From positions 25,781,780 through 25,845,779 of the forward strand of contig NC_080041.1 in the NCBI RefSeq assembly GCF_012489685.1: a DNA stretch of 64,000 bases. The letters are read 5' to 3'. The notes beneath the pieces were generated by a model, which saw only the letters and a program-made list of their open reading frames with translations, searched no databases and was not told the DNA's origin. The DNA comes from Lotus japonicus (lineage: Eukaryota; Streptophyta; Magnoliopsida; Fabales; Fabaceae). This document shows, in pieces, positions 46,694 to 57,616 of the stretch (its first letter is position 1; each line of letters begins with the position of its first letter). Position numbers and translations under genes: made by a program.

Positions 46694-47745
46694 CTAATAG
46701 CACTGCACAGGGAAAAATGATCCTCTCATGTGAATTAACCACCAAGAAAGTCATGTCTGATTAAAAATATGTATCTATTAAAAGAAGTGTAAAAATATGT
46801 ATCACAATTTTCATGTGAAGTGGATTTTTAAGAGTACCTTCATCTTTTTTAGCAAGTTATTTGTCTCCCGCAAGCGTTTCCCTTTTTCCTCCAACTCATT
46901 TATGTGTTCCTTGAATCACCAAATAAACAAGAATGATGAATTTTCATCGTGAATAAAAATATCATTTACTAAACAAAATGATTGAGTAAAATTGAAAATT
47001 GCTACTACCCTTATATACTTACCTGTTTTTTTGCCCTTGATCTTGCAGCAGATTCTCTATTCTTGGCCATTCTCTTCTTCCTCCTCTCAATAGTCTTTTC
47101 CAGCATCTCATCAGAGTAACTATGCTTCCTCTTAACATCATCAACTTCCTTGGAATCAGAACATGTGGATGGCATTGTTGCCATTGAGTTTTCTGAGTAA
47201 CCAATATCCAAAACTTGGTTCTCATAAACTGGTTTGTAAACACTGAAATCTGGACACAACCTTCTTATGTGTTGATGTTGCTCCTGGTGAGGCTGTTGTT
47301 GGAAATTAATACCAGGAACTTGCAATGGCAACCACTCTTGTGGTTGTGAACCCATGACCATTGGGTCCATTGCACGAGCTAGAAAACTCTCCAAATTTGT
47401 TTGACCCAAGATGGATTGTTGTAAGTTATTGTTCACTGACCTGTAAACTTGTTCTGAGTGAACAATGTCCCTCCACACCTCATTAGATGTTTTGTGGCTT
47501 GAAGCCCCATTCGAATCTGTGTTATTACCTAAAAGAAATGAATCAGGTGGTGGTAAAGGGTTTTGCACAACTAGTCCACTTTCAGCTGAGATCACATTTC
47601 TTAGAAGCTCATCCAAATTCATGTTATGGAGAGGCTTCTCTGTGTTTCCCAACTGGCTCTGAACCTCATCAAATGTGAGATTATTGTACAGAGAGCCTTG
47701 TCTAACAAGTGGTGGATATTGTTGCTCCTGAGAGCCATTACCCAT
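46694..47745 (-). CDS. Group-A bZIP transcription factor (ABI5/DPBF/AREB-like), C-terminus apparently shortened
   Basis: Modelled as exons 47745-47023 (241 codons), 46909-46838 (24 codons) and 46702-46694 (2 codons plus stop), 267 aa. The N-terminal conserved blocks of group A are clear: PLVRQGSLYNNLTFDEVQ with SnRK2-type RQxS at Ser18, KPLHNMNLDELLRNV, and TSNEVWRDIV. The basic region is RRKKRMAKNRESAARSRAKK; exon 2 supplies a short zipper with Leu every seventh residue (NELEEKGKRL..NNLL). Group-A factors bind ABRE (ACGTG) elements in ABA and seed responses. Exon 3 is weakly supported: acceptor ccctgtgcag at 46713-46703, then Cys-Tyr-stop. If intron 2 is retained, the frame stops at 46813-46811. 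Neither form has the usual C-terminal C4 motif. Confidence 0.85.
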
Positions 47746-48337
47746 TTAGTAACAACAAGCTATAGAGCTTCAAAGTAATAAAGTATAACAAAAACTAACA
47801 TAAATGTTTTGGAAAACCCATTTCTAGGAAGCAAATAATTCTAGAAATTAAGATGTTAATACACAATTTTACAGAAAATTGGAATTTGCTAGAGAGGAAA
47901 AAGTTCCCATACAAAAGAAGTACATAATTTCTAAATTAGACAATGATGAAGAGAAGTCATATTTATAATATATGTGAGCAATTTGGTAGGAGTGAGCCAA
48001 GGAGTTAGTTTGAGGAGCGTAATCTGAGCCGCCAAGAAGATAGATAAATGAAGTAGTTTGAAACAAACTTAGGTTACGTGGATTAGGTTAATAACATCCT
48101 ATTTTGATACTTTCAGAGACTAATAATATTTGTCTCACCTCAACAACCACTCTGATTAATATGCTACATTGTTGGGATTTTGAGGTTAAATAAAAATCCT
48201 AAATCCAAACCCACAAATAACACCTAATAATTGAATAAAACTCATAAAGTATATTTATCTCAAGGTGAAAAAGTGAGGCAATAATTTATCATGCTTTTCA
48301 AGAAAATGAACAAATGAATCACAACCCTTCATATATG
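47746..48337. other. bZIP upstream region
   Basis: Non-coding. It contains the ACGTGG core listed separately. No clear TATA box could be fixed. The right part (48170-48337) is AT-rich. Confidence 0.35.
48076..48081 (+). promoter_or_regulatory. ABRE-like core ACGTGG upstream of the bZIP gene
   Basis: ttACGTGGatt lies about 330 bp upstream of the bZIP ATG. ACGTGG is the core bound by group-A bZIPs, so autoregulation is conceivable. A single 6-mer is weak evidence. Confidence 0.25.
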
Positions 48338-48344
48338 TTAATGT

Positions 48345-49070
48345 TTTTTTTGGGTACATGAGCTGAAAGAAGAGAAAAACTACGTCCTCAAAGAGGAGAC
48401 ACTCGTCGCATCCGCGAGAAAAAGCAACCCCAAACCCGGAAGTGGTTGCACAATCACAACCAAAGACTCGCCTTGCCCAGCACCGTGCTTAGTCAAGAAG
48501 TCCGCACAAACATTGCCCTCTCTCAAAGTGTAGTGAAAGTTCACCATCCAATCCCGATCTAGCAGATCTTTAATATCCCAAATCAGAGATGCATAAAGAT
48601 GAGTAGAAGGTGGCATCGACTTGACTAGAGTCACTGCATCCAAGGAATCGGATTGGCAATCAATCCTCCTAAACCATCGCTCCCAGGCGATGGTCAGACC
48701 ATGGAACAAAGCTTGCAACTCAAGGTGAAGGATGCAAGCATCATCCATGAAGCCAAAAAATCCTACCATCCACTGACCTTGATCACTCCGGAAGCAACCG
48801 CCAAGACCACCCCGACAAGGAACCCCACGAACACTTCGATCAACATTCACCACCACACTATCATGCAGACCTGGCGTCCACCGCACCGGACGAGGAATCA
48901 GAACGCGCGCACAATATCTGAAGACATTCTTGCGATACACGAAACTATCACCTGCCAAGGGATCACTTTCTGCTCCATACACCAGCTGTTCCGAGCGCGC
49001 CACACCCACCAGATCGTCGACGTCGCCAGTGGAGTATCAGCAAGCAGCACACCACAAAGCCAAGCCCATA
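48345..49070 (-). mobile_element. LINE 3' fragment: RNase H domain, largely open
   Basis: Minus-strand frame 49009-48380 (209 codons). The upstream frame reads IWWVWRARNSWCME (the end of the zf-RVT region), followed by VVVNVDRSV, LHLELQALFHGL, CQSDSLDAV and LREGNVCADFLTKHG. All four RNase H catalytic carboxylates (Asp, Glu, Asp, Asp) are present. Poly(A) corresponds to the T run at 48342-48350. The left end of the coding part meets a (TA)n tract at 49070, suggesting a 5'-truncated insertion at a TA-rich target; no clear TSD. The plus-strand frame 48653-49129 is its shadow. Confidence 0.75.
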
Positions 49071-49075
49071 TATAT

Positions 49076-49119
<44 letters not shown>
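49070..49119. repeat. (TA)n microsatellite
   Basis: A near-pure run of TA units with a few interruptions (tacatacata), immediately next to the LINE 5' boundary. Confidence 0.95.
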
Positions 49120-49122
<3 letters not shown>

Positions 49123-49627
49123 TTCATAAATATAATGATATTTCATGGTAACCAAAAAAAATATTGTATTAAACATAATTATATTTATAGTGTTACTAAA
49201 TCTCATATTGAATTAGTGTTATAATTATCAGTCAATGAATTTATTTTTTTAGAAAGTACAAATATATTCAATGAAGATGAGGAAATAAACAAGATGTACA
49301 ACCCTCCTCAAAGGGATTAAAAACTGGTCAAACTAGACAACAATCAACCCCAGCAGCCTACAAATTAAACAAAATCAAAACAATCAACAAAAAAAACCCC
49401 GGCACATGCGCCCCGCTATGAAAAAAAAACCTCAAAAGAAAATCCACAAACAACCAGCAGATCAAATCAGATGGATTTCATTTACATTGCATAATTTATT
49501 AACTTTCAAGTAAAACAATGTAGCTACATAATTTTGAATAATTTCAAAATTACATAATTTTGGATTAATTTTCCAAATATAATATATGCATACATTAATT
49601 GTAAATTATAATGCAACAAATAACTTT
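49120..49627. other. Intergenic; possible LINE 3'UTR scrap
   Basis: 49241-49450 starts with a T run and has a layout like LINE 3' ends seen elsewhere (tatattcaatgaagatgagg..gatgtacaaccctcct). No coding part remains. The rest is AT-rich. Confidence 0.35.
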
Positions 49628-49703
49628 TTTTTTGGTATTTTTAAAAGATAAATTACACCCTCCGGAATTTGATTCCTAGAGCTCCCCCACCCCAACCCAT
49701 CTG
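49628..49703 (-). mobile_element. 5'-truncated SINE
   Basis: Flanked by TAACTTT (49621-49627 and 49704-49710). The minus strand has gatgggttggggtgggggag, a B-box-region remnant 'aggaatc', ggagggtgtaatttatcttt and an A run. This parallels the SINE at 45874-45985, but the A box is missing. Confidence 0.7.
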
Positions 49704-49848
49704 TAACTTTATTTAAAAGTTAGGTTTTAGCTACATTATACGAAATTAAAAGAGATGAAATTAATATGATACACATATTTAAATTTTAATTTTGTGGATA
49801 AACATTTAATTTGTATTTTTTTTCCCGGTCTGAATTTTTTTTTTTTTT

Positions 49849-50975
49849 GAGTAAAATGCACTCACCCCCCTTAAGGTTTGCCAAAATGACACTCCACCAC
49901 ATTCTTGTTTTAAATCTACACTCCACTCCACCTCCTTCTAACAAGTTAACACCATCTAAAAAGATGCTAACAAAATATTATTTTCCTCATAAGAATATTA
50001 ATAATAATTAAAAACTTATAAGTAAAATAACAAAATAATTTTTTAATTTTTTTTTAGAGTAACAAAACGTTTCAGCAATAAATATAAAGAACTTCAAATT
50101 AACTTATAGTAAAAATATTTTTAAAATGGTAAACTTCATTCGTTAAAAAATATAACTTATTTAGAACCAAATAATTTATTCTCTTTTTAACTCAACTAAT
50201 TATTTTAAATATTTAATAAAAATAAAAATAAAAATAATTTTTATTTGTATATTTAGAGAATTTAAATACTATAAAACAATTATCAATAAATATAAAGAAA
50301 TTTAAAATTAATTTATAATGAAAATATTTTTGTACTATTTTATGAATCTATGTTTTTGTAGTATCTTGCTCTAAATAAGTTATATTTTACAGCAATGGAT
50401 GCACTGGATCTCTAAGTTACTATAATAAAGAAGATATCCCAAAGAAGAAAAAAAAGTTTACTGACCCTATTAGACACTAGAGAATTTTCTTTCATTCTCC
50501 CAAAAATTACTATTTTTTTGTTTGAACATTCTCCCATACATGGATTATAGTTTATGAATATCATTAACAATTTTTGAGTTAACTCTGATTAACAAAAGAG
50601 TCTAATATAATAATGAAAATATTCATAATTTAAAGATTAATTAAGATTAATTTATAGTTAGTCATATTTATTCTCAAAATATGAAAAGTTTAGGATTATT
50701 CCATACATTTCACGCTTAAATTAAACTATAACAAAAATAAATTTTTTTCACTTTTTTAACAAATGAACTATAAGTTAATTTGAAGTTCCTTTGTTGAAAA
50801 GTTTTGTTACTCTAAATAAAAAATAAAAAATGATTTTGTTATTTTACTTATTAGATTTTAATTATTATTATGAGGAAAAGAATATTCCGTTAGCATCTTT
50901 TTAGATGGAGGTGGGGTGAAGTGTAGATTTAAAAGAAGAATGGGGTGGTGTGTCGGGGATGAGAATATTTTACTC
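49849..50975 (+). mobile_element. MULE copy 1, internally deleted
   Basis: Left arm from GAGTAAAATGCACTCACCCC (49849), right arm ending ..ATTTTACTC (50975). The outer about 250 bp of the two arms are homologous inverted repeats, and each then continues into its own subterminal sequence. It is the same family as 54355-56355 but in reverse orientation and without the central about 1 kb. It has no 9-bp TSD: the left flank is a T run, the right flank cagagtcta. Confidence 0.75.
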
Positions 50976-53900
50976 CAGAGTCTAGAGGCCTCCTTAAGTT
51001 CCTCTTTAAGCCAGAAAAGATTATTGCAATTGCGGATACCCGAGTCAGGAAGAGAATTGCAGAATGAATGAAACTGACGCACCTCTCTTCTCTTCTGTTC
51101 ACGACCTCCACCCCCTCGAGACCCACTCGCAGACGAAGTTGAAGCGGCAGAGGGGGGATCCCAGACCTCACGGAGCCTCCAAAACCATTGGTGCCGCCGT
51201 TCAAGCTCGAGTTCCTTGTAGAGTTAGCCACTTCCAAAGATATCGAGCTGGTCGCGTGACACGTTCCTCTGACCAGCGAGGCCCCGTCATCGGCATCTCC
51301 TTCATTAACCGACACACCATCGACTAGCTCATGGTAAGCCCCTTGATTCAACTCTGCTGATCTCCCTGGGAAAGCACCCCTTTGCCAAAAAAATCGTCGA
51401 TGTTCAATTGTTTCTGTAGATAATCATGACTGGGAACTTTACTCTTGTTGCTAGGGTCGGTTTCCACTACACTGAGTGCCCTGGGCTTGAGGAGGGACCT
51501 TGGCCAAGAATGGGACTGGGCCCAAGAGAGTCCTCTGGCCCAAGAAAAAACGGATTTTTGTCCAATATGGGTCCAACTGGCCGCAAAATATTGTTGTCCA
51601 GGTTCAGTAGAGAAACCATAAGCATGCCCACATTTAATTGGCCCTCACTCCTTCCCATCTTAAAAAGAGGAGAGTCAACTTTGATTCCTTGCCTCGAATC
51701 CTCCCCGCCGTTTAATTCTCTAGAAGTTGACAAAACCTGATCACAAACATTATAAACGTCAACCAATCATGGGACGTCTGCTTATTTTGTTCCTGAAGCA
51801 TTTAATTGACTTCTACCTTCTCTAACACGCCCAACCAGGCCAACGTCATCCTCTCCTACCAAACTTCTCGAGTGGCAAATCTGATCACCGGTGGCGCCCT
51901 CATCCTCCCCTGCGTCTTCAACTGAGTTAATGGAGTTCAAATCCGCTTCCTTATTGGACCAATCACTGGATATTGAGTCTTCGTCATCCTCCACAGAAAG
52001 ACAGCGCAGCCTGGTCCTTGAGCAGAGCAAGTTTCTTCAAACAAACGGACCCTAAAGTTGAACCCCTTCCAAGACACAACTTTGGACAAGGAAATCTGGT
52101 CCTCAGCCATAGTTCTGATGCGCAACCTTGCCCAGTCCAGTCTGTTGAAAGAAGAGGTCTCCTATCGATGGAGATCAGGGAGCCAAGTTTCTCTACCAGT
52201 TGCTTGAAACACTGCCAGTTCCAAAGGTGCAAAGGCAGGCCTTCACACCTTACCCAGGTAAGTCTATGACTGGGAACAAAGTGAGGTTGCCAAGGGCTAA
52301 CCTATTCAAAGAGGCTCTCCATCCACTCCTTTGCCCCTTCCAAAGATTCCTCCAAATGCTCTTGCTCTTCCCCACTAAGAAGAACCCAGTTGTCACCAAT
52401 GTATCTCACCTTGATAGCTTTGAACCCTTCCAAGTAAAAGCTTTCTTGTAACGATTCTACAGTCCCCAAGTGCCTCAGCTTCCCTACAAGACTCCTCTGT
52501 AGCCACGCATCAACCTCCCTCTCCTTGTGGATAGCCTCAACCTTCAAGGAAAAGCCCCTGACTTTGATCTTCCAAGTCTCAGAGACCTTGATAGGCGTTG
52601 TGGGCTGAGCAGCTTTCATCGGTGCAAGTCCGGAGATCAACGCTTGCTTAAAGGATCTACCAAAGGGGTACTCGTTCTCCACTTGTGTCGTCTTCACACT
52701 CTCCCTCTGCATCTTCTTGAAGCTGGAGCGAGGCCCCTGTGTAAGATCAAGATTTGGTCATGTGGTACAACTCTATGTTTTGATGATAACAAGTATTTAT
52801 TTGTGGATGAATAATTATGGTACTCTAACGTTTGTCTTGAGTGTTTTGACAAACATGTTCTGATTCTGATACCAGAAAATATATTCATCAGAAGATCTGA
52901 AGATCAGAAGATCTAAAGATCAGAAGATCTGAGGATCAGAAGCTCTGAAGGTCCAGAAGCTCTGAAGGTCCAGAAGCTAAGAAGTGAAAACTCTGAAGTC
53001 CAAGAGTAAGCTGGTTCTAAAGACCAAATACTTTCTACTCTGAGGTCCAGAAGCAGAAGTTACGAAGGTCAGAGGATCCAAGCTTCCCTCTGACTCTGAT
53101 CACCAAGCTTCACAAGTTCCAACATGAAGCGTCGTCAGATCAGAAGTCAATGGTTAAAGGCAAATGTCTCTATCAAGTAGTACAAGAGCAGTGTACTATT
53201 CTGACAAGCCTACCTACCAAGGTTCAGCCACAGCAGGTTCTGGAAGTTCCAGAAATGCCCTCCAACGGTCACATTCTCTCAACAGAAATATCCTTTGCAC
53301 CTTGGACTATTTAAGGCTGAAGAAAAGAAGAAAGACAAGTGAGAGAAACCAAGAGTTGCAATACAAGAAAGATTCAAGCCTTCACTTTCTTCATCTGTTC
53401 TTATTTAGTTTACACTTAGCTTATTCAGAAGCAAACCTTTGTAAACACCAACCTCAAACAGTTGTTTGTTTTTCCTTAAGGGACCGGGTAGGTCAGTATC
53501 CTTAAGAAGACTAGGATCTGTGTATCTTAGTGGTGATTCCTTAAGGGACCAGTTAGGTCAGTATCCTTGAGAAGACTAAGAGAGTGAATCTTAGTGTTTA
53601 CTAGTTCATTGTATTGTTAGTCACTGAGCAGGTTGCTAGTGCAGTTGTATCAAACTCTGAATAGTGGATTGCCTTCATTCTAAGAAGGAAAAAATCATCT
53701 TAACGGGTGGACTGGATTAGCTTGAGGGATTTATCAAGTGAACCAGGATAAAATACTTGTGTGCTTCTCTCTTCTCTCTATCTTTATCCGTAGCACCATC
53801 TATCTCAGATAAACCGAAAAGATTTACTTTAAATCTTAAGGGGAAAGTTTTTATATTCAAAACTCTATTCAACCCCCCCTTCTAGTCGTTTTTCACACCT

Positions 53901-54262
53901 TCACCTTGTACCCTTGGTTCAACATTGAATTGGGGTTTAGAGAAGCGAGGGAGATTGGCATACAGCTTCATCCCCTCAATGAAAATCTGATCCAGTTCCC
54001 GCTCCAAGCTTTTCGGGTCCTTAACATCCAAGAACTGAACAAAGCCAAAGCGGTAGCCAGCCTTGTCCTTCTTCAGGGGAATAAAAACTTCCCACACTCT
54101 ACCCCAACTCTGAAAAATCCCCCTCATTTCCTTCTCGCCATGCGTGTCAGGGAAATGGGAGAAGTAGAACGACGTGAGCTTTCCTCTAGCACCGCGTTTC
54201 ATGTTTCCCACCGTTTCCCACCCTGCTTCCTCACTCTCTCTCTCTCTACCTTCCTCTCTCAT
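50976..54262 (-). pseudogene. LINE ORF1 with RRM, interrupted by a solo LTR
   Basis: The ATG at 54262 opens a frame with an RNA-recognition motif: SFYFSHFPD (RNP2-like) and AGYRFGFVQF (RNP1-like), residues about 30-90. After the LTR and one TSD copy are skipped the frame continues without a break through SSFKKMQRESVKTT, then an IKVRYIGDNWVLLSGEE / LHLWNWQCFKQL segment typical of the DUF4283-like part of plant LINE ORF1. Frames are disrupted near 52300 and 52040. The remaining C-terminal part (to 50976) is acidic and degenerate. ORF1 proteins bind LINE RNA. Confidence 0.7.
52740..53903 (+). mobile_element. Solo LTR B (1.16 kb), copia SIRE/Maximus-like
   Basis: TSD CCCTG (52735-52739) and CCTTG (53904-53908), 4 of 5. 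Starts TGTAAGATCAAGATTTGGTC and ends CGTTTTTCACACCTTCA. TATA-like ctatttaagg at 53307-53316. It contains a duplicated block 'ccttaagggaccgggtaggt' / ccttaagggaccagttaggt. Inserted into LINE ORF1. Same family as 32923-34096, inverted. Confidence 0.8.
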
Positions 54263-54354
54263 CCTCTCCGGGTTTAAGATGGCTCCTCCAAAAGTCCGTG
54301 TACATGAATTTTTTGTTTCTTAAGTTAGTTGGATCGAACCCAACTAATTATAAA

Positions 54355-56355
54355 GAGTAAAATACACTCACCCCCTTCAAGGTTTCTCAGAATGACACTC
54401 CACCTCATTCTTCTTCTAAATCTACACTTCACCACACCTCCATCTAACAAGTTAACATCATCTAAAAAGATGCTAACGGAATATTCTTTTCCTCATAATA
54501 ATATTTAAAAACTAATAAGTAAAATAACGAAATCATTTTTTTATTTTTTATTTAGAGTAACAAAACTTTTCAACAAAGGAACTTCAAATTAACTTATTGT
54601 TCATTCGTTAAAAAAGTGAAAAAAAAATTATTTTTGTTATAGTTTAAATTAAGGGTGAATTGTATGGAATAATCCTAAACTTTTCAGATTTTGAGAATAA
54701 ATATGACTAACTATAAATTAATCTTAATTAATCTTCAAATTATGAATATTGCCATTATTATATTAGACTCTTTTGTTCATTAGAATTAACTCAACAATTG
54801 TAAATGATCTTCATAATAAACTATAATCCATGTATGAGAAAATGTTCAAACAAAAAATAGTAATCTTTGGGAGAATGAAAAAAAATCTCCAGTGTCTAAT
54901 AGGGTCAGTAAACTTTATTTCTTCACAAAATTCTTTTCCTACCCCTTTCACACTGCCATCTCTCCTCCTTTCCTCTTCATGTTGCAAATCTTAATCATTG
55001 TGTGCACAGAGAAAGTGACAGAAAAATCACCAAAATTGATGGGATAAAAAAAAGGGTTTCAGCAGTTGCGATTAGAATTTGAAGGTAAAAAACGAAATCT
55101 AAACACCATATGTGAAGCTTTCCGAAACAAAACCTTGGTAGGATTGAAGAAGAAGAAAGGGACATCCGGCGAGATGTCGAGGCTCTGCGACTACGTCGCG
55201 GGCTTCGAGCTTGTCAATGGTTATGGGTGGGGTTCCGGTGTCTATTCTGTAGGCTGCCGGCGTTAAGGAACGTGTGATCAAAGTGAGGGGTTCGCAAATC
55301 TGGATGAAATGGATGGTTTGTGCGGAATGGATCGAGTCATAAGGTTTTGGCTTTTACTGTTGTGGTTTTTGAGTGCAGTGGTGATGACGTTGTTGGTGTT
55401 GGTAAGAGGAGGAGGTTGAAGAAGAAGGGGGTTGGAGGAAGATGGGTTTGTTCCTGTGTTGAATTTGAAGATATTTTCTTACCATGAGCTTCAAATTGGC
55501 CACTAGGGGTTGAAATTGGTTATTTTGATCTCTATGCCCAGATTTAACATAAAAGGGTATGGATTTTGATCTCTGCCGAGATTTAGGATAAAGTATGAAT
55601 TGAAGAGGCGTCTCTCCTTGATTGATGGGGATTGCTGGACAGATGAAGAGGTGAAAAATTGCAACGCGTGGTTCCATGCATCATTTGGCTATGCATCTTT
55701 GTGAAGAAATAAATGATGTAAATAAAATTGTGTTGATAACTATTTCAAATCTCTATGTAGCTCACATGGTTAGGGATTGGTTTTGCCACTTTCAAGGCTT
55801 GGGTTCGAATCTCCCTCACCATTTTTTCCTAATTTAAAACGTAATTTCCACGTGGCATTTCCAGGAAATAAAAAAAAAAACCACATCAGCCCCTTCCGTA
55901 TACATCAGGGGCAAGAAATGCTTTTAGGCCATAATTTGTTATAGTATTTAAATTCTCTACATAAGCAAATAAAAATGATTTTTATTTTTATTTTTATTAA
56001 ATATTTAAAATAATTAGTTGAGTTAAAAATAGAATAATTTTTTGGTTCTAAAGAAGTTATATTTTGTAATGAAGGAAGTTTACCATTTTAAAAATATTTT
56101 TACTATAAGTTAATTTGAAGTTCTTTATATTTATTGCTGAAAAGTTTTTGTTACTCTAAATAAAAAATTAAAAAATGATTTTGTTATTTTAATTATTAGT
56201 TTTTAATTATTCTTATGAGGAAAAGAATATTCCGTTAGCATCTTTTTAGATGATGTTAACTTATTGAGGGAGGTGGGGTGGAGTGTAAATTTAAGACAAG
56301 AATGGAGTGAAGTGTCATTCTGACAAACCTTAAGGAGGATGAGTGCATTTTACTC
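54355..56355 (-). mobile_element. MULE copy 2 with gene-like and tRNA-like interior
   Basis: 9-bp TSD AATTATAAA (54346-54354) and AATCATAAA (56356-56364), 8 of 9. Termini GAGTAAAATACACTCACCCC and GAGTGCATTTTACTC. The interior 54925-55690 is more GC-rich, with open stretches (for example MSRLCDYVAGFELVNGYGWG at about 55175-55235) that look like captured exon sequence of unknown origin. 55690-55937 resembles one half of the MULE-type MITE at 25280-25823, including its tRNA-like segment. No transposase. Confidence 0.8.
55758..55812 (+). other. tRNA-like sequence inside MULE copy 2
   Basis: A-box-like TAGCTCACATGG at 55758-55769 and B-box GGTTCGAATCT at 55802-55812, start to start 44 nt as in a tRNA. 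Neighbouring sequence parallels that around 25510-25579. Not an intact tRNA gene. Confidence 0.55.
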
Positions 56356-56379
56356 AATCATAAATTTGATCCCTTCTTA

Positions 56380-57613
56380 GAGGGACTCCAACGCAGGTTG
56401 CTTAACCAGGTTGGAGAAAATAAGCAACGTTCTTATTTTTTGGAACCATTGGAGTTGGTTGAGCTGTCGTTGCGTATTCTTTAAAGTTAAGGAACGTTGC
56501 TTGCTTAGCTTCCTTTCTTCTACCTTTTTATTATAAAATATCACAACAACTGATTGCAGTTAACAAAATAGAGGGAAACAATGATCAATGGGAATAGTAG
56601 GCAAATTCCAGTCTTAAATCAGAAAAAAATTCCAAACTTGAATCAATTTTTTTATTATCAGATGAAATTAGAAACAAATTCTAGAAAGAAAAAAAAAACA
56701 GACATAAACAAATTTCAGAAACGATTTTTTTTACACTTCTACAACAAATCAACTGAAGATAGAAAAAAAAAACCCACAAAAATTAAAAGATGAAATTACA
56801 GATGTGGAATCTCCGATCGGTGGAAACCACCAATCATGACCTCTGAACCTCCGATGGCAGTGGAATGGGTTTGGGAAGGTCTGATTGAACCTCCGATATG
56901 GTTTTGGGAAGGTCTGATTTTTTGCTGGAAGCGTTGATTTACTGCATGTGGGAAGCAGAGAGACCAGGGGCGTGAGAGTGACGAAGGGGTGCACGGAAAC
57001 GACGGCTTGCTTGTCGCTTGACAGAGACGGCGACGGCGTGAGGTTGAAAGCCTAAAAAACGAGTGGAAGAAGATAAGGGTTGAAGAGAAAATCCCATTTT
57101 CTTTCTCTCTTCTTCTCGTCTATTTCTCTCGGTTGCAGAAAGTCATAAACCTTCTTTGTTTCCAGATACTTCTTGAGATTATGTTTTATTTTCTAATACC
57201 TTTTTAAATATAAACACAAAAGCAGGTGGACTTGTATTATAATGTTAAAAAAATCAAAGCAAAAAAAATTTAAGTGGTGGGCTGAGGATTCATTTGGGCC
57301 TTAAAAAGAAAGAAAATGTATTTAATTAAGAAATTAGTTGATAAGATGATTAATTAGTGATTAAGTAATCAGTTATATTTTCAAAAAAGAAAGCAATCAG
57401 TTACATTGAATTAATTTTTAAATTTAAATGTGTAAATAAAAATATAAATATAAGAAGTATAGTGGGACCCTATTAAAAGTAAAATAAGCAATCTTGCATT
57501 AGAGCAAAATCAACATGGGTTGCTTATGAGTTGCTTAAATCCTATGTGACAGTTTGGACCCACAAAAATAGTGTTTAAGCAACCCAATTAGCAACCTTGC
57601 ATTGGAGATGCTC
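56380..57613. mobile_element. PIF/Harbinger-like element (1.23 kb), non-autonomous
   Basis: TTA target copies (56377-56379 and 57614-57616). Ends GAGGGACTCCAACGCAGGTT and, on the complement, GAGCATCTCCAATGCAAGGT. Both arms have ggttgctta-type words. The interior has a GC-rich gene-like patch (56830-57060) without a recognisable domain. Inserted 15 bp beyond MULE copy 2. Confidence 0.7.
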
Positions 57614-57616
57614 TTA

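Larger units (their letters stand above)
49841..54304 (-). mobile_element. LINE insertion with ORF1 only, fused to a MULE at its 3' side
   Basis: The unit is bounded by TGAATTTTTT (49831-49840 and 54305-54314), with a T run (49835-49848) in the position of the poly(A) tail. On the minus strand it holds a short 5'UTR, ORF1 (from 54262), and then directly a MULE (50975-49849), with no ORF2 between. A solo LTR (52740-53903) interrupts ORF1. Whether this was one retroposed chimera or a LINE that lost ORF2 next to a MULE cannot be settled from the sequence. Confidence 0.6.

Noticed and set aside
48653..49129. 158-codon plus-strand open frame
   Set aside because: Antisense shadow of the LINE RNase H domain, running on into the (TA)n microsatellite.
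55758..55812. Functional tRNA gene
   Set aside because: A and B boxes are spaced correctly, but no good acceptor stem or anticodon stem was found, and the sequence lies inside a transposon.
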